This document shows positions 29,006-36,937 of a DNA stretch of 64,000 nt, piece by piece (within the stretch, counting starts at the first letter, position 1; the number at the start of each line of letters is the position of its first letter). The notes beneath the pieces were generated by a model. That model did not search any database. It saw nothing but the letters and a program-made list of their open reading frames with translations, and was not told the DNA's origin. Source of the stretch: Xanthomonas vesicatoria ATCC 35937 (GTDB lineage: Bacteria > Pseudomonadota > Gammaproteobacteria > Xanthomonadales > Xanthomonadaceae); NCBI RefSeq assembly GCF_001908725.1, contig NZ_CP018725.1, positions 1,674,001 to 1,738,000 on the forward strand, written 5' to 3'. The translations under genes and the position numbers were made by a program.

Positions 29006-29166
29006 CGCCTGCGTGGGGTCCAGCGCGGCTGCATGGAGCTGTACGACCGCGCGCTGTGCAGTAGACCTGGCACATATCACGTCGCCAGCGTCGCTTCGCG
29101 CATCTGACGTTTACCAAACGTGGCCGACCCAGCATGGCCACGGGCGCGTGCTGCGATTGTTCGGGC
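29006..29166. other. 3' end of histidine kinase gene, no further feature seen
   Basis: 160 bases between the kinase stop and the leftward terminator. No gene or hairpin that would end the rightward kinase transcript was found. Confidence 0.5.
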
Positions 29167-29205
29167 AAAAAAAAGGCGGACCCGAGCTCCCGACCCGGAT
29201 CCGCC
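29167..29205 (-). terminator. Strong intrinsic terminator reading leftward, without a gene in front
   Basis: Read on the minus strand: GGCGGATCCGGG, loop TCGGGAG, CTCGGGTCCGCC (29175-29205; 12 base pairs with two wobbles), then eight T (29167-29174). This is a textbook Rho-independent terminator. It faces left, yet the nearest leftward gene to its right ends 450 bases away (29658). It therefore probably ends an unannotated transcript. Confidence 0.85.
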
Positions 29206-29390
29206 ACCAAACACGCCAGGTCTCTCCCCAGGGACCCGGGTGCGCCAGCCGCGCCGTGCGCAAACTCGCGCAACAGTGATGCGGCAGCGCTAGCAACCCT
29301 CAACAACACCACGGATCACACCAGCGAAGCGATACCTGAATCGCCGGTCCTGCGCCGTCCACCCCTAGACGTCCGAAGTGTTGCGTCATG
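29167..29390 (-). ncRNA. Candidate small RNA ending at the orphan terminator
   Basis: A transcript of about 220 nucleotides is suggested by the terminator at 29167-29205 and a weak promoter to its right: TTGGAC at 29419-29424 and TATAGC at 29394-29399, 19 bases apart (minus strand). The interval has no convincing protein; a 29-codon frame (MTQHFGRLGVDG..., from 29389) exists but resembles nothing I know. The promoter is a poor match, so the 5' end is a guess. Confidence 0.4.
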
Positions 29391-29640
29391 GTTGCTATAA
29401 GGTTTACGACAGCGCCGCGTCCAACTTGATGGAGGCCAGCAACCCCGCTCAGACGGCCCTGACACGTGTAGGGAGAATTACTGACAGAGGCAAGCGCGGC
29501 GCATCGGCCCGCGCCTGCATGCCATTGATTTAAAAAGGATTCTGAGAAGACCTTGCGCTGCAGCGCAACATAGCATCCGCCTTAGCGGGCAGGACACAGC
29601 ACGCAATGCGCGGCCCATGACGACATGGCGGAACCCGCTG

Positions 29641-29674
29641 TTACGAATCCCGAATCCCTAATCTCCGATTCCGG
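29641..29674. repeat. Single-arm copy of the GGGATTCGGGATT repeat
   Basis: TTACGAATCCCGAATCCC followed by TAATCTCCGATTCCGG matches the units seen at 17270, 20317 and 40501. It supplies the last codons and the TAG stop of the small leftward gene at 29658. Confidence 0.65.
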
Positions 29675-29885
29675 TTGCATCCCCGTCCTGCAGCGCAAAC
29701 CACGCCGCCGAATGCACATCCTCTGCCGCAACTTCCAGCACCTGACGCAACACAGCCATCGGAATCTGCACCGGCGCTGCGCCGGCCTGCAGCGCCACCC
29801 ATAGGGACTCGTCCTGCGGGTCCGCCAGCACCGTCAGTACCGCGTGCTCGCGTCCGTCGATGTTGGCCGACAGTTGCAAGGACAT
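29658..29885 (-). CDS. Small hypothetical protein (75 aa)
   Basis: A 75-residue acidic protein with well-ordered hydrophobic/polar alternation (LSANIDGREHAVLTVLADPQ; PVQIPMAVLRQVLEVAAEDV), which looks like a real small globular protein. I do not recognise a family. Its final residues (TGIGD) and stop codon come from the dispersed repeat, so the original C-terminus may have been replaced. No operon partner: cysB, also leftward, ends 69 bases to its right. Confidence 0.5.
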   Translation of the reverse strand: MSLQLSANIDGREHAVLTVLADPQDESLWVALQAGAAPVQIPMAVLRQVLEVAAEDVHSAAWFALQDGDATGIGD

Positions 29886-29954
29886 GCCGCCATCAGGTTC
29901 GGGCGACCAGAGTCTGCTAGGGGCGGGCGGGCTGGCTCGGTCATCGCGTGGCGC

Positions 29955-30935
29955 TCAACTGGTGATGGTCTGGGTCAGCGATTCCCAGGTCGGCGGCAGC
30001 GGCCAATTCGGTGCCTGGTTGCCGTCCAGCACGCGCCGCAGGTCACGCTTGTCGATCTGCGGCGCGAGCACATGCACCAGGTCCAGCGCGTAGTCGCGCA
30101 GCACACGGTCGCGCGGGAGTACCGCCCAGGCGATGCACTCGGCGATCGGTGCCGGCGCCGGCCAGGCACGCAGGTCGTCGTCGTGGGCATTGACTGCCAT
30201 TTCAGCGACCAGTCCGACGCCAAGCCCGGCGCGCACATAGGTCTTGATCAGGTCCGCATCCAGCGCGGTCAACGCAATGCTCGGCTCCAGCCCGACCTGC
30301 GCGAACGCGCGCTGCAGCGACGAGCCGGGCCGGGTGGACGATTCGTAGCTGATCAACGGGTGCTTGGACAGCGCCTGCATGTCCGGCGCCACCCGCGTAT
30401 CCAACGCATGCCCGCGCGGCACCACCACCAGCCGTCGCCAGCGGTACAGCGGCACCGCGATGCCGGCGCTGGGCTCGCCGCCGGCGGTGCTGACCACGGC
30501 GATATCCGCATCGCCCTGGCTGAGCAGATCCAGCGCCGCGCTTTCGGCCGCCTGCTGCAGATGCACGCTCACCTGCGGGTAGGCGTGCTTGATCTGAGCC
30601 ACCGCTGGCGGCAGCACGAAGCGCGCCTGGGTGTGGGTGGTGGTCAGGGTCAGCTGGCCCTGGCTTTCGCGGCGCTGGTTGGCGGCGTAGGTACGGATGT
30701 TGTTGGCTTCCAACAGCACCGCACGTGCGCGTTCGATCACTTCCACCCCGGCCGGCGTCACCGCGTCCAGGCTGCGTCCCTTGCGCACGAACAACAGAAA
30801 GCCCAGCTCGTCTTCCAGCTGCTTGAGTTGCTTGGACAGGCCTGGCTGGGTCGCGTGCACGCGCGCCGCCGCCAGCGTGATGTTCAGCTCGGCATCGGCG
30901 ATGGCCACCAGGTAGCGAAGTTGGGTCAGCGTCAT
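29955..30935 (-). CDS. cysB: LysR-type regulator of sulfur assimilation
   Basis: A 326-residue LysR-type regulator. The N-terminal winged helix (MTLTQLRYLVAIADAELNIT; ATQPGLSKQLKQLEDELGF) is CysB-like, and the effector domain shows TTTHTQARFVLPP, a hallmark of CysB and Cbl that contacts sulfate or acetylserine-type ligands. CysB activates sulfur assimilation operons with N-acetylserine. It is divergent from cysG, and both lie in a window with all its usual targets. ATG at 30935 was chosen over the upstream open frame because it opens the conserved MTLTQLRYLV. Confidence 0.95.
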   Translation of the reverse strand: MTLTQLRYLVAIADAELNITLAAARVHATQPGLSKQLKQLEDELGFLLFVRKGRSLDAVTPAGVEVIERARAVLLEANNIRTYAANQRRESQGQLTLTTTHTQARFVLPPAVAQIKHAYPQVSVHLQQAAESAALDLLSQGDADIAVVSTAGGEPSAGIAVPLYRWRRLVVVPRGHALDTRVAPDMQALSKHPLISYESSTRPGSSLQRAFAQVGLEPSIALTALDADLIKTYVRAGLGVGLVAEMAVNAHDDDLRAWPAPAPIAECIAWAVLPRDRVLRDYALDLVHVLAPQIDKRDLRRVLDGNQAPNWPLPPTWESLTQTITS

Positions 30936-31000
30936 GGGCTTATGTCCAAAAAAGCGCGAGGCGCTACAAGACTTCGACTGTAGAGGAGTTCGGCGGGCCA

Positions 31001-31057
31001 GCTTATAACCGAACGCTATTTTTAGGACGCATGAAGTCATTTCCGACAGCTATAAGC
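31001..31057. promoter_or_regulatory. Inverted GCTTATA ... TATAAGC pair between cysB and cysG
   Basis: GCTTATA (31001-31007) and TATAAGC (31051-31057) are perfect inverted copies 43 bases apart in the 150-base divergent region, with an AT-rich CGCTATTTTTAGG stretch between. Suggests paired CysB or other LysR binding for mutual control of cysB and cysG; the regulator is inferred. Confidence 0.45.
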
Positions 31058-31085
31058 CGGCGTTACGGTCTGGCCCTCCCTTTCG

Positions 31086-32300
31086 ATGCCCCGGTCCGTG
31101 ACCTCTGCGTTCCCGCTCCTTGTCGACCTGCGTGGCCGTGCCGTCCTGGTAGTCGGTGGCGGTGCCGATGCCGAACGCGCCACCGCCGCATTGCTGCAGG
31201 CCGGCGCACTGCCATTGGTGGGCGCGCCGGAACTGAGCCCGCAACTACGCGAATGGGCGCAGGCCGGGCAGCTGCGCTGGCTGGCGGGACGGTTCGATCC
31301 GGCCTGGCTGGACCTGCCCGATCAACCGCTCTGGCTCACCATCGCCGCCAGCACTGCACCGGACCTCAACGACGCCCTGCGCGCCGCGGCCAGCGCGCGC
31401 CACCTGCTCACCCACGACGCCACGCCCGCCGTTTCAGCGGCGCCCCCTGTACGTCCCCCGGCGCCCCGCACCGTCGTCGGCCAGCTCTCCCCCGGCAGCG
31501 TGACCCTGGTCGGTGCCGGCCCAGGCGACCCTGGCCTGCTCACGCGCCACGCCTTGCGCGCGCTCCGGCAGGCGGAGGTGGTGTTGTACGACCGCCTGGT
31601 CAGCCCACAGATCCTGCAACTGGCCCGCCGCGACGCGCTGCGCGTTGAAGTCGGCAAGGCTGCGCAAGGCCATAGCACCCGCCAGGATCAGATCCACGCG
31701 CTGATGCTGGAACATGCCCGCGCCGGGCGTCGAGTGGTGCGGCTGAAAGGCGGCGACCCGTTCGTGTTCGGCCGTGGTGGCGAAGAGCTGGAATTCCTGC
31801 GCGCGCTCGGCATCGGCTTTCAGGTGATTCCCGGCATTACCGCCGCCGTCGCCTGCGCCGCCTATGCCGGCATCCCGCTCACCCATCGCGATCACGCGCA
31901 GTCGCTGCGCCTGATCACCGCGCACTGCAAGGATTCGCTGGACACGCTGGACTGGCACGCGCTGGGCCAGGAGCGCCAGACGTTGGCCTTTTACATGGGC
32001 GTGGCGGGCCTGGACGGCATCCAGCAGCGCCTGCTGCAGGCCGGCCGCGCGCCCACCACTCCATTCGCATTGGTGGAAAATGGCTCGCGCCCGCAGCAAC
32101 GGGTGATCACCGGTACGCTTGCCACCCTGGCCACCACCGCGCGGGAGTTACAGGTGCAGGCGCCCGCGCTGCTGATCCTGGGCGAGGTGGCGGCGCTGGC
32201 GCCGGCGCTGCACTGGTTTGGTGCCGCACCGCTCAGCGTGCCGCTGCCGCACTCACTCATCGCAACGCCCGACACGCCCACACTGGCCCACGCAGCCTGA
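31086..32300 (+). CDS. cysG: Uroporphyrinogen-III C-methyltransferase with shortened siroheme-synthase N-terminus
   Basis: A 404-residue siroheme enzyme. The C-terminal methyltransferase is complete: [69 protein letters not shown]. The N-terminal Rossmann fold ([21 protein letters not shown]) is present, but after about residue 115 it switches straight into a Pro-rich linker. The CysG-type dimerisation/chelatase segment (about 80 residues) and the catalytic Asp region (NVVDAP in E. coli) are missing; here [11 protein letters not shown]. coli CysG has 457 residues. So the methylation step is supported, while dehydrogenase and ferrochelatase activity are doubtful. It sits 15 bases before cysK. 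Confidence 0.9.
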   Translation: MPRSVTSAFPLLVDLRGRAVLVVGGGADAERATAALLQAGALPLVGAPELSPQLREWAQAGQLRWLAGRFDPAWLDLPDQPLWLTIAASTAPDLNDALRAAASARHLLTHDATPAVSAAPPVRPPAPRTVVGQLSPGSVTLVGAGPGDPGLLTRHALRALRQAEVVLYDRLVSPQILQLARRDALRVEVGKAAQGHSTRQDQIHALMLEHARAGRRVVRLKGGDPFVFGRGGEELEFLRALGIGFQVIPGITAAVACAAYAGIPLTHRDHAQSLRLITAHCKDSLDTLDWHALGQERQTLAFYMGVAGLDGIQQRLLQAGRAPTTPFALVENGSRPQQRVITGTLATLATTARELQVQAPALLILGEVAALAPALHWFGAAPLSVPLPHSLIATPDTPTLAHAA

Positions 32301-32315
32301 TCCGACGGAGACCCC

Positions 32316-33275
32316 ATGGCCCTGTACGACAACATCCTCGACACCATCGGCCGCACCCCGGTGGTCAAACTTCACCGGCTTGCGCCGGACAACGTGTCCC
32401 TGTACGTCAAGGTGGAGTCGTTCAACCCAGGCGGCTCGGTCAAGGACCGCCTGGCATTGGCAATCATCCTCGATGCCGAGCAGCGCGGCCTGCTCAAGCC
32501 CGGCGACACCATTGTCGAAGCCACCTCCGGCAACACCGGCGTGGCGTTGGCCATGGTCGCGGCCGCACGTGGCTACAAGTTCGTCGCCACCATGGTGGAA
32601 ACCTTCTCCATCGAGCGCCGTAAGCTGATGCGCGCCTATGGCGCCAAGGTGATTCTGACCCCGGCGGCCGAGCGCGGCAGCGGCATGGTGCGCAAGGCCA
32701 AGGAACTGGCCGAGCAGCATGGCTGGTTCCTGGCCAGCCAGTTCGCCAACCCGGCCAACCCGGCCTATCACCGCAATACCACCGCAGCCGAAATCCTGCG
32801 CGACTTCGCCGGCCACCGGCTGGACCATTTCGTCACCGGCTGGGGCACCGGCGGCACCCTGACCGGCGTGGGAGAAGTGCTGCGCGTGGCCCGCCCGGAA
32901 GTGCGCATCACCGCCAGCGAACCGGCCGGTGCGGCGCTGCTGCAGGGCCAGGACTGGAAGCCGCACAAGATCCAGGGGTGGACCCCGGACTTCGTGCCCG
33001 AGGTGCTCAACCGCGAAGTCGCGCACGAGGTGCTGAGCGTGGAAGACACCGACGCCATCACCATCGCCCGCCGCCTGGCCGCCGAAGAAGGCATCTTCAC
33101 CGGCATCTCCGGCGGCGCCACTGTCGCCACTGCTCTGCGCGTGGCCGAATCCGCCGCGCCCGGCGCGGTGATCCTGGCGATGCTGCCCGACACCGGGGAG
33201 CGCTACTTCTCCACCCCACTGTTTGCCGACATCAACGAAGGCTCGGACGACGATTGGCTGGCTGGCCTGCCCTGA
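32316..33275 (+). CDS. cysK: Cysteine synthase A (O-acetylserine sulfhydrylase)
   Basis: A 319-residue PLP enzyme making cysteine from O-acetylserine and sulfide. The PLP lysine is in NPGGSVKDRLAL, and the substrate loop is EATSGNTGVALA. GWGTGGTLTGVGEVL binds the phosphate, and the C-terminal ILAMLPDTGERYFSTPLF is typical. A CysM-type enzyme is less likely because the length and the TSGNTG context match CysK. The ribosome site GGAG precedes the ATG. It follows cysG by 15 bases and is probably cotranscribed. Confidence 0.95.
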   Translation: MALYDNILDTIGRTPVVKLHRLAPDNVSLYVKVESFNPGGSVKDRLALAIILDAEQRGLLKPGDTIVEATSGNTGVALAMVAAARGYKFVATMVETFSIERRKLMRAYGAKVILTPAAERGSGMVRKAKELAEQHGWFLASQFANPANPAYHRNTTAAEILRDFAGHRLDHFVTGWGTGGTLTGVGEVLRVARPEVRITASEPAGAALLQGQDWKPHKIQGWTPDFVPEVLNREVAHEVLSVEDTDAITIARRLAAEEGIFTGISGGATVATALRVAESAAPGAVILAMLPDTGERYFSTPLFADINEGSDDDWLAGLP

Positions 33276-33307
33276 TCGCAGACAACGGCACGTCAGGCTT
33301 TCCTCCC

Positions 33308-33335
33308 AAAGGCCGCGCCCGCCAGCGCGGCCTTT
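33308..33335. terminator. Hairpin terminator after cysK
   Basis: AAAGGCCGCG (33308-33317) and CGCGGCCTTT (33326-33335) form a perfect 10-base stem with an 8-base loop, 33 bases after the cysK stop. The ends are A/T-rich on both strands, so it may work in both directions. Confidence 0.75.
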
Positions 33336-33437
33336 GCCATGGAGCGCGCCCCGATCTGCACGGCGCTGCGGCGCCGCGGCCTCCCGCCGATGTCAAGGAA
33401 ACGTTACGATGGCGGCTGTTCTGCAGGGAGAGAAGGC

Positions 33438-33944
33438 GTGAGTAACCGGCCGTATGGACACAGCGCTACCCGCGGCGGGAGGGCGCCATGGCTGGTGAAG
33501 ATGACCTCCCCGGCGCATTTCGCGCTCGCCCTGGGCGCCGGTGCCTGGCTGCAGCAGGCCTTCGCACTGCCGCTGCCCGCCCCGACGCCGCTGGCGTGGA
33601 TCGAGCTGGCCGGCGGCGTGATTGCCTGCGCCGGGCTCGCGTTGGCGTTGAGCTGCTTCATCCTGTTCGCGCGCCGACGCACCACCATCATGCCCAGCGG
33701 CCATCCCTCGCGGCTGGTGCTGGATGGCCCGTATCGCTTCACCCGCAACCCGATGTATCTGGCATTGGTCCTGAGCTATGTCGGCCTGTGTCTGCAACTG
33801 GGCCTGCTGTGGGCGGTGGCGCTGGTGCCGCTGCCGTGGCTGGCCTTGCAGTGGCTTGTCATCCCGTTCGAAGAAGCGCGGCTGCGCGCCGAATTCGGCC
33901 GCGCTTACAGCGATTACTGCACGCGCGTGCGCCGCTGGCTTTGA
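33438..33944 (+). CDS. Isoprenylcysteine carboxylmethyltransferase-like membrane protein
   Basis: A 168-residue integral membrane methyltransferase of the ICMT/PEMT type. Membrane segments are followed by the SAM-binding signature LVLDGPYRFTRNPMYLALVL and the terminal FEEARLRAEFGRAYSDYCTRVRRWL. In bacteria such proteins have unknown small-molecule or lipid substrates. The GTG at 33438 was chosen: GGGAGAGAAGG sits just upstream, whereas the longer ATG frame starts inside the terminator region. No clear partner. Confidence 0.75.
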   Translation: MSNRPYGHSATRGGRAPWLVKMTSPAHFALALGAGAWLQQAFALPLPAPTPLAWIELAGGVIACAGLALALSCFILFARRRTTIMPSGHPSRLVLDGPYRFTRNPMYLALVLSYVGLCLQLGLLWAVALVPLPWLALQWLVIPFEEARLRAEFGRAYSDYCTRVRRWL

Positions 33945-34322
33945 GCGTACCGGCACACGCCAAGCCGGTTTGGATCGAGCGAATCGATTGCCAGTTCTGT
34001 TCGCGACGACGCTGAACCGTCGACACTGAAAGAGCGCTGCGGCATCGCGCGCTTCAGCGCTGAAGGCCGTACGTCACCACGGTGCATTGCTGCCTGGTGA
34101 CTTCGTAGTTGACGCACCTCAACAGGCCTCTTCGATACTTGTCATAGGCCGGACCAATCGCCATCGCGACGCGTTGCAGACAGCGCGTTTGGCAACCTAC
34201 AGATCATCCAGCGCAGCACGCCACGTGGTCGCATCGTGTGAGATGAATGGCCCGTAGCGTGGGCGTCCCGCAGCGCCCTATCCATCACGCGCTCATCATG
34301 CAAATCCCATAACTATCACGCT
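33945..34322. other. Intergenic region between methyltransferase and macrodomain gene
   Basis: 378 bases. It contains the palindrome CTTCAGCGCTGAAG at 34052-34065, which may be a hairpin or a binding site. Otherwise I see nothing, and no gene is supported. Confidence 0.5.
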
Positions 34323-34862
34323 ATGAGAATCGAAGTCTGGCAAGGCGACATCACCGAACTCGACGTTGACGTCATCGTCAACGCCGCAAACGAATCACTG
34401 CTGGGCGGTGGCGGCGTCGATGGCGCCATCCACCGCGCCGCAGGTCCGCGTTTGTTGCAGGCCTGCGAGGCATTGCCGCAAGTGCGTCCGGGCGTGCGCT
34501 GCCCCACTGGCGAAATTCGCATTACCGATGGATTCGATCTGAAGGCCCGTCATGTGTTTCATACGGTGGGACCGGTATGGCGCGACGGCAAGCACAACGA
34601 GCCGGAGCAACTCGCAAACTGCTACTGGCAGTCGTTGAAGTTGGCCGAGCAGATGATGCTGCACTCGATCGCATTTCCGGCCATCAGCTGCGGCATCTAC
34701 GGTTACCCGCTGTACCAGGCGGCGCGGATTGCCGTGACCGAAACCCGCGACTGGCAACGCTCGCACAAGGTGCCCAAGCACATCGTGCTGGTGGCCTATA
34801 ACGAAGCAACCTACAAGGCGTATCAGCAGGCACTCGCAACGCAGGAAACCGCTGCCGCCTGA
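34323..34862 (+). CDS. Macrodomain protein, O-acetyl-ADP-ribose deacetylase-like
   Basis: A 179-residue macrodomain close to the YmdB/MacroD class. The ADP-ribose pocket is evident: [26 protein letters not shown], then the phosphate loop [20 protein letters not shown]. The residues that make the MacroD class hydrolytic (Asn and the GGGGVD loop) are intact. It probably hydrolyses O-acetyl-ADP-ribose or reverses ADP-ribosylation in the cytoplasm. It stands alone, with no linked sirtuin or ADP-ribosyltransferase in the window. Confidence 0.88.
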   Translation: MRIEVWQGDITELDVDVIVNAANESLLGGGGVDGAIHRAAGPRLLQACEALPQVRPGVRCPTGEIRITDGFDLKARHVFHTVGPVWRDGKHNEPEQLANCYWQSLKLAEQMMLHSIAFPAISCGIYGYPLYQAARIAVTETRDWQRSHKVPKHIVLVAYNEATYKAYQQALATQETAAA

Positions 34863-35176
34863 GCAGTATGCAAAGCAGGTGCACCGACGAGCGCCGCAAG
34901 GCGCTCGTTGCGTTTTGGACGATGGAGTCGCATTCGCTTCTCGGCCCAACCCAGCAATGTGCAGCGAGCCTGATACGTAGCGCTCCACCTTGCCAGGTCG
35001 CAGCGATGGCTGGCACGCATGCTCGGCCATCGTCAGGCAGATGCAGGACGTGCGGAGCAACCACAGTGCGGACGTGCAGACCAATCCGACACGCGACGGC
35101 TACGCGGTTGTCTGGTGCACTGCTTCAAATCGGACAGCACATCGACTCAGCCAATCTTCGGTCGACATGCAATAAA
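34863..35176. other. Intergenic region between macrodomain gene and aldolase terminator
   Basis: About 310 bases between convergent genes. No gene, repeat or clear hairpin beyond the aldolase terminator at its right end. Confidence 0.5.
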
Positions 35177-35202
35177 AAACGCCGGCATTGCTGCCGGCGT
35201 TT
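35177..35202 (-). terminator. Terminator after aldolase gene
   Basis: AAACGCCGGC (35177-35186) and GCCGGCGTTT (35193-35202) with a 6-base loop. Read leftward the stem is followed by TTTTTATT, so it ends the aldolase transcript about 42 bases past the stop; it could also work rightward. Confidence 0.8.
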
Positions 35203-35243
35203 GGTCTCACAGACGATGCGGCCGTTGAACCGGCATCAACCGA

Positions 35244-36248
35244 TCAGCCCTTCCACTTGCCCAGTGCGGCCAGGCCGTTTTCCTTGGCGCGCTCATAGAT
35301 GATCTGCTGCGCCTTGGCGAAGTTGCCGGTCATGTCCTTGGCCCACAGCTTCAATGCGGCCTGCTGCATCGCGCGGCCGTAGGAGAAGCTCAACGGCCAC
35401 GGCAGGTTGCCGAGCTGGTGCATTTCGTTGAGGTGCGCGGTGGACTGCTCGTCGGTCTGGCCGCCGGACAGGAACACGATGCCCGGCAGGATCGCCGGCA
35501 CGGTCGACTTCAGGCACATCACGGTGGATTCGGCCACTTCCTCGACGCTGGCCTGCTCTTCGCAGCTCTTGCCGGAGATGACCATCGAGGCCTTCAGGAT
35601 GGTGCCTTCAAGCACGACATTCTGCTCATACAGCGCGCCGAACAGCGAGCGCAGCGTGGCTTCGGTCACTTCGTAGCAGGTCTCGATGTCGTGGCTGCCG
35701 TCCATGATGACTTCCGGCTCGACCATCGGCACCAGACCCTGCTCCTGGCACAGCGCGGCATACCGCGCCAGCGCGTGCGAGTTGGCCTCGATGCAGGTGC
35801 CGGACGGGATGTCTTCGCCGATGTTGATGACCGCACGCCACTTGGCGAAGCGCGCACCCAGCGTGTAGTACTCCTCCAGACGCGCACGCAGGCCGTCCAG
35901 ACCTTCGGTGACCAGTTCGCCCGGCATGCCGGCCAGCGGCTGCGCGCCCTTGTCCACCTTGATGCCCGGGATGATGCCGTGCTCGGCCATGTACTTGGCG
36001 AACTGCACGCCGTCCTTGGTCTTCTGACGGATGGTCTCGTCGAACAGGATGGCGCCGGAGATGTAGTCGCTCAGCTTGGGCGTAGTCAGCAGCAGTTCGC
36101 GATAGGCGCGACGGTTTTCTTCGATGTTCTCGATGCCGACGCTGGCAAAACGCTTTGCGATCGTGCTGGTCGACTCGTCGATGGCGATGATGCCCTTGCC
36201 CGGGGCGACCATGGCCTGGGCGGTTTCGGCAAGCTGTTCGATGCTCAT
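35244..36248 (-). CDS. Class I fructose-bisphosphate aldolase
   Basis: A 334-residue Schiff-base aldolase that cleaves fructose 1,6-bisphosphate. Landmarks: GKGIIAIDESTSTIAKRF, RAYRELLLTTP, PSGTCIEANSHALARYA, EGTILKASMVISG (Lys forming the Schiff base), and the LSGGQTDEQSTAHLN phosphate loop. It is a eukaryote-like class I enzyme rather than the zinc-dependent class II enzyme common in bacteria. The ATG at 36248 opens the conserved MSIEQLAETAQAM. Upstream, TATACT at 36282-36287 could serve as its -10 element. Confidence 0.93.
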   Translation of the reverse strand: MSIEQLAETAQAMVAPGKGIIAIDESTSTIAKRFASVGIENIEENRRAYRELLLTTPKLSDYISGAILFDETIRQKTKDGVQFAKYMAEHGIIPGIKVDKGAQPLAGMPGELVTEGLDGLRARLEEYYTLGARFAKWRAVINIGEDIPSGTCIEANSHALARYAALCQEQGLVPMVEPEVIMDGSHDIETCYEVTEATLRSLFGALYEQNVVLEGTILKASMVISGKSCEEQASVEEVAESTVMCLKSTVPAILPGIVFLSGGQTDEQSTAHLNEMHQLGNLPWPLSFSYGRAMQQAALKLWAKDMTGNFAKAQQIIYERAKENGLAALGKWKG

Positions 36249-36281
36249 GTAGTTCCTGTGGCAGCTGCGGGGGAGAACGAA

Positions 36282-36321
36282 AGTATAGCGACGAAAGTCG
36301 TACACATTCCTTCACGGAATG
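36282..36321 (-). promoter_or_regulatory. Aldolase promoter with upstream dyad
   Basis: Minus-strand -10 candidate TATACT (36282-36287), 34 bases from the start codon, and CATTCC-ttcac-GGAATG (36305-36321), a perfect 6-base dyad covering the expected -35 region. No clear -35 hexamer is present, which suggests activator dependence or repression at the dyad. Confidence 0.4.
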
Positions 36322-36937
36322 CCTGCAACCGATTACACCTTGCAGACGTGACAGGATGTGTGGCGCCACTCGCATCGCGCTGCAGCAGGCGCTGTCGATC
36401 TGCCGCGTAATTGGCATCGCGTGCACAAACAGCTGGGGCGATCACCTCGGCATGCAGGCCCGCCATGTTGCAGACAGACAGGCCTGCGTACCGGCCTCGA
36501 TCACTGCAGCCGCGCGTGTAATGCATTGCGATCGTGTGCGTCAAACACGTGCCGGCATCGCGGTTGCCACGTGGATCGAAGGCGGCTACACATGTATCGG
36601 CCCGGAGCGCGCCCCTGCGAAGACATGCGGCAACACAACCGCATTACCGGCAGCATTGCCGCCAGGACCGCGATAGCGGCCAAGCAGATGCCGCCGATGA
36701 TCCGGGGGTGATGAATCGCGCCATGCACGATGGAATGCGTGATGTGGGGGGCGACAAGCAAAGTACCAGCAGTGCACCACCACGTGGCACGCAGGTCATT
36801 GCAGGCAAGCGTGACGGCACCGGATGCACCGCCCCCCACACAGCACAACGGCGACCCGAAGGCCGCCGTGTGCAGGATGCGTACCGTTCAACCATCCGCG
36901 TACGTCAACCGACGCACGCGGATGGCGGGGCACTGCG
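36322..36937. other. Intergenic region between aldolase and pyruvate kinase genes
   Basis: Over 600 bases with no supported gene. A 115-codon leftward frame (36501-36848) contains a hydrophobic stretch but lacks a ribosome site and family resemblance, and its tail is Arg/Cys/His-rich like frame shadows. No terminator is obvious after pyk. Confidence 0.5.

Noticed and set aside
36501..36848. 115-codon leftward frame between fda and pyk
   Set aside because: One hydrophobic stretch, but no ribosome site, no family resemblance and a Cys/Arg/His-rich tail.
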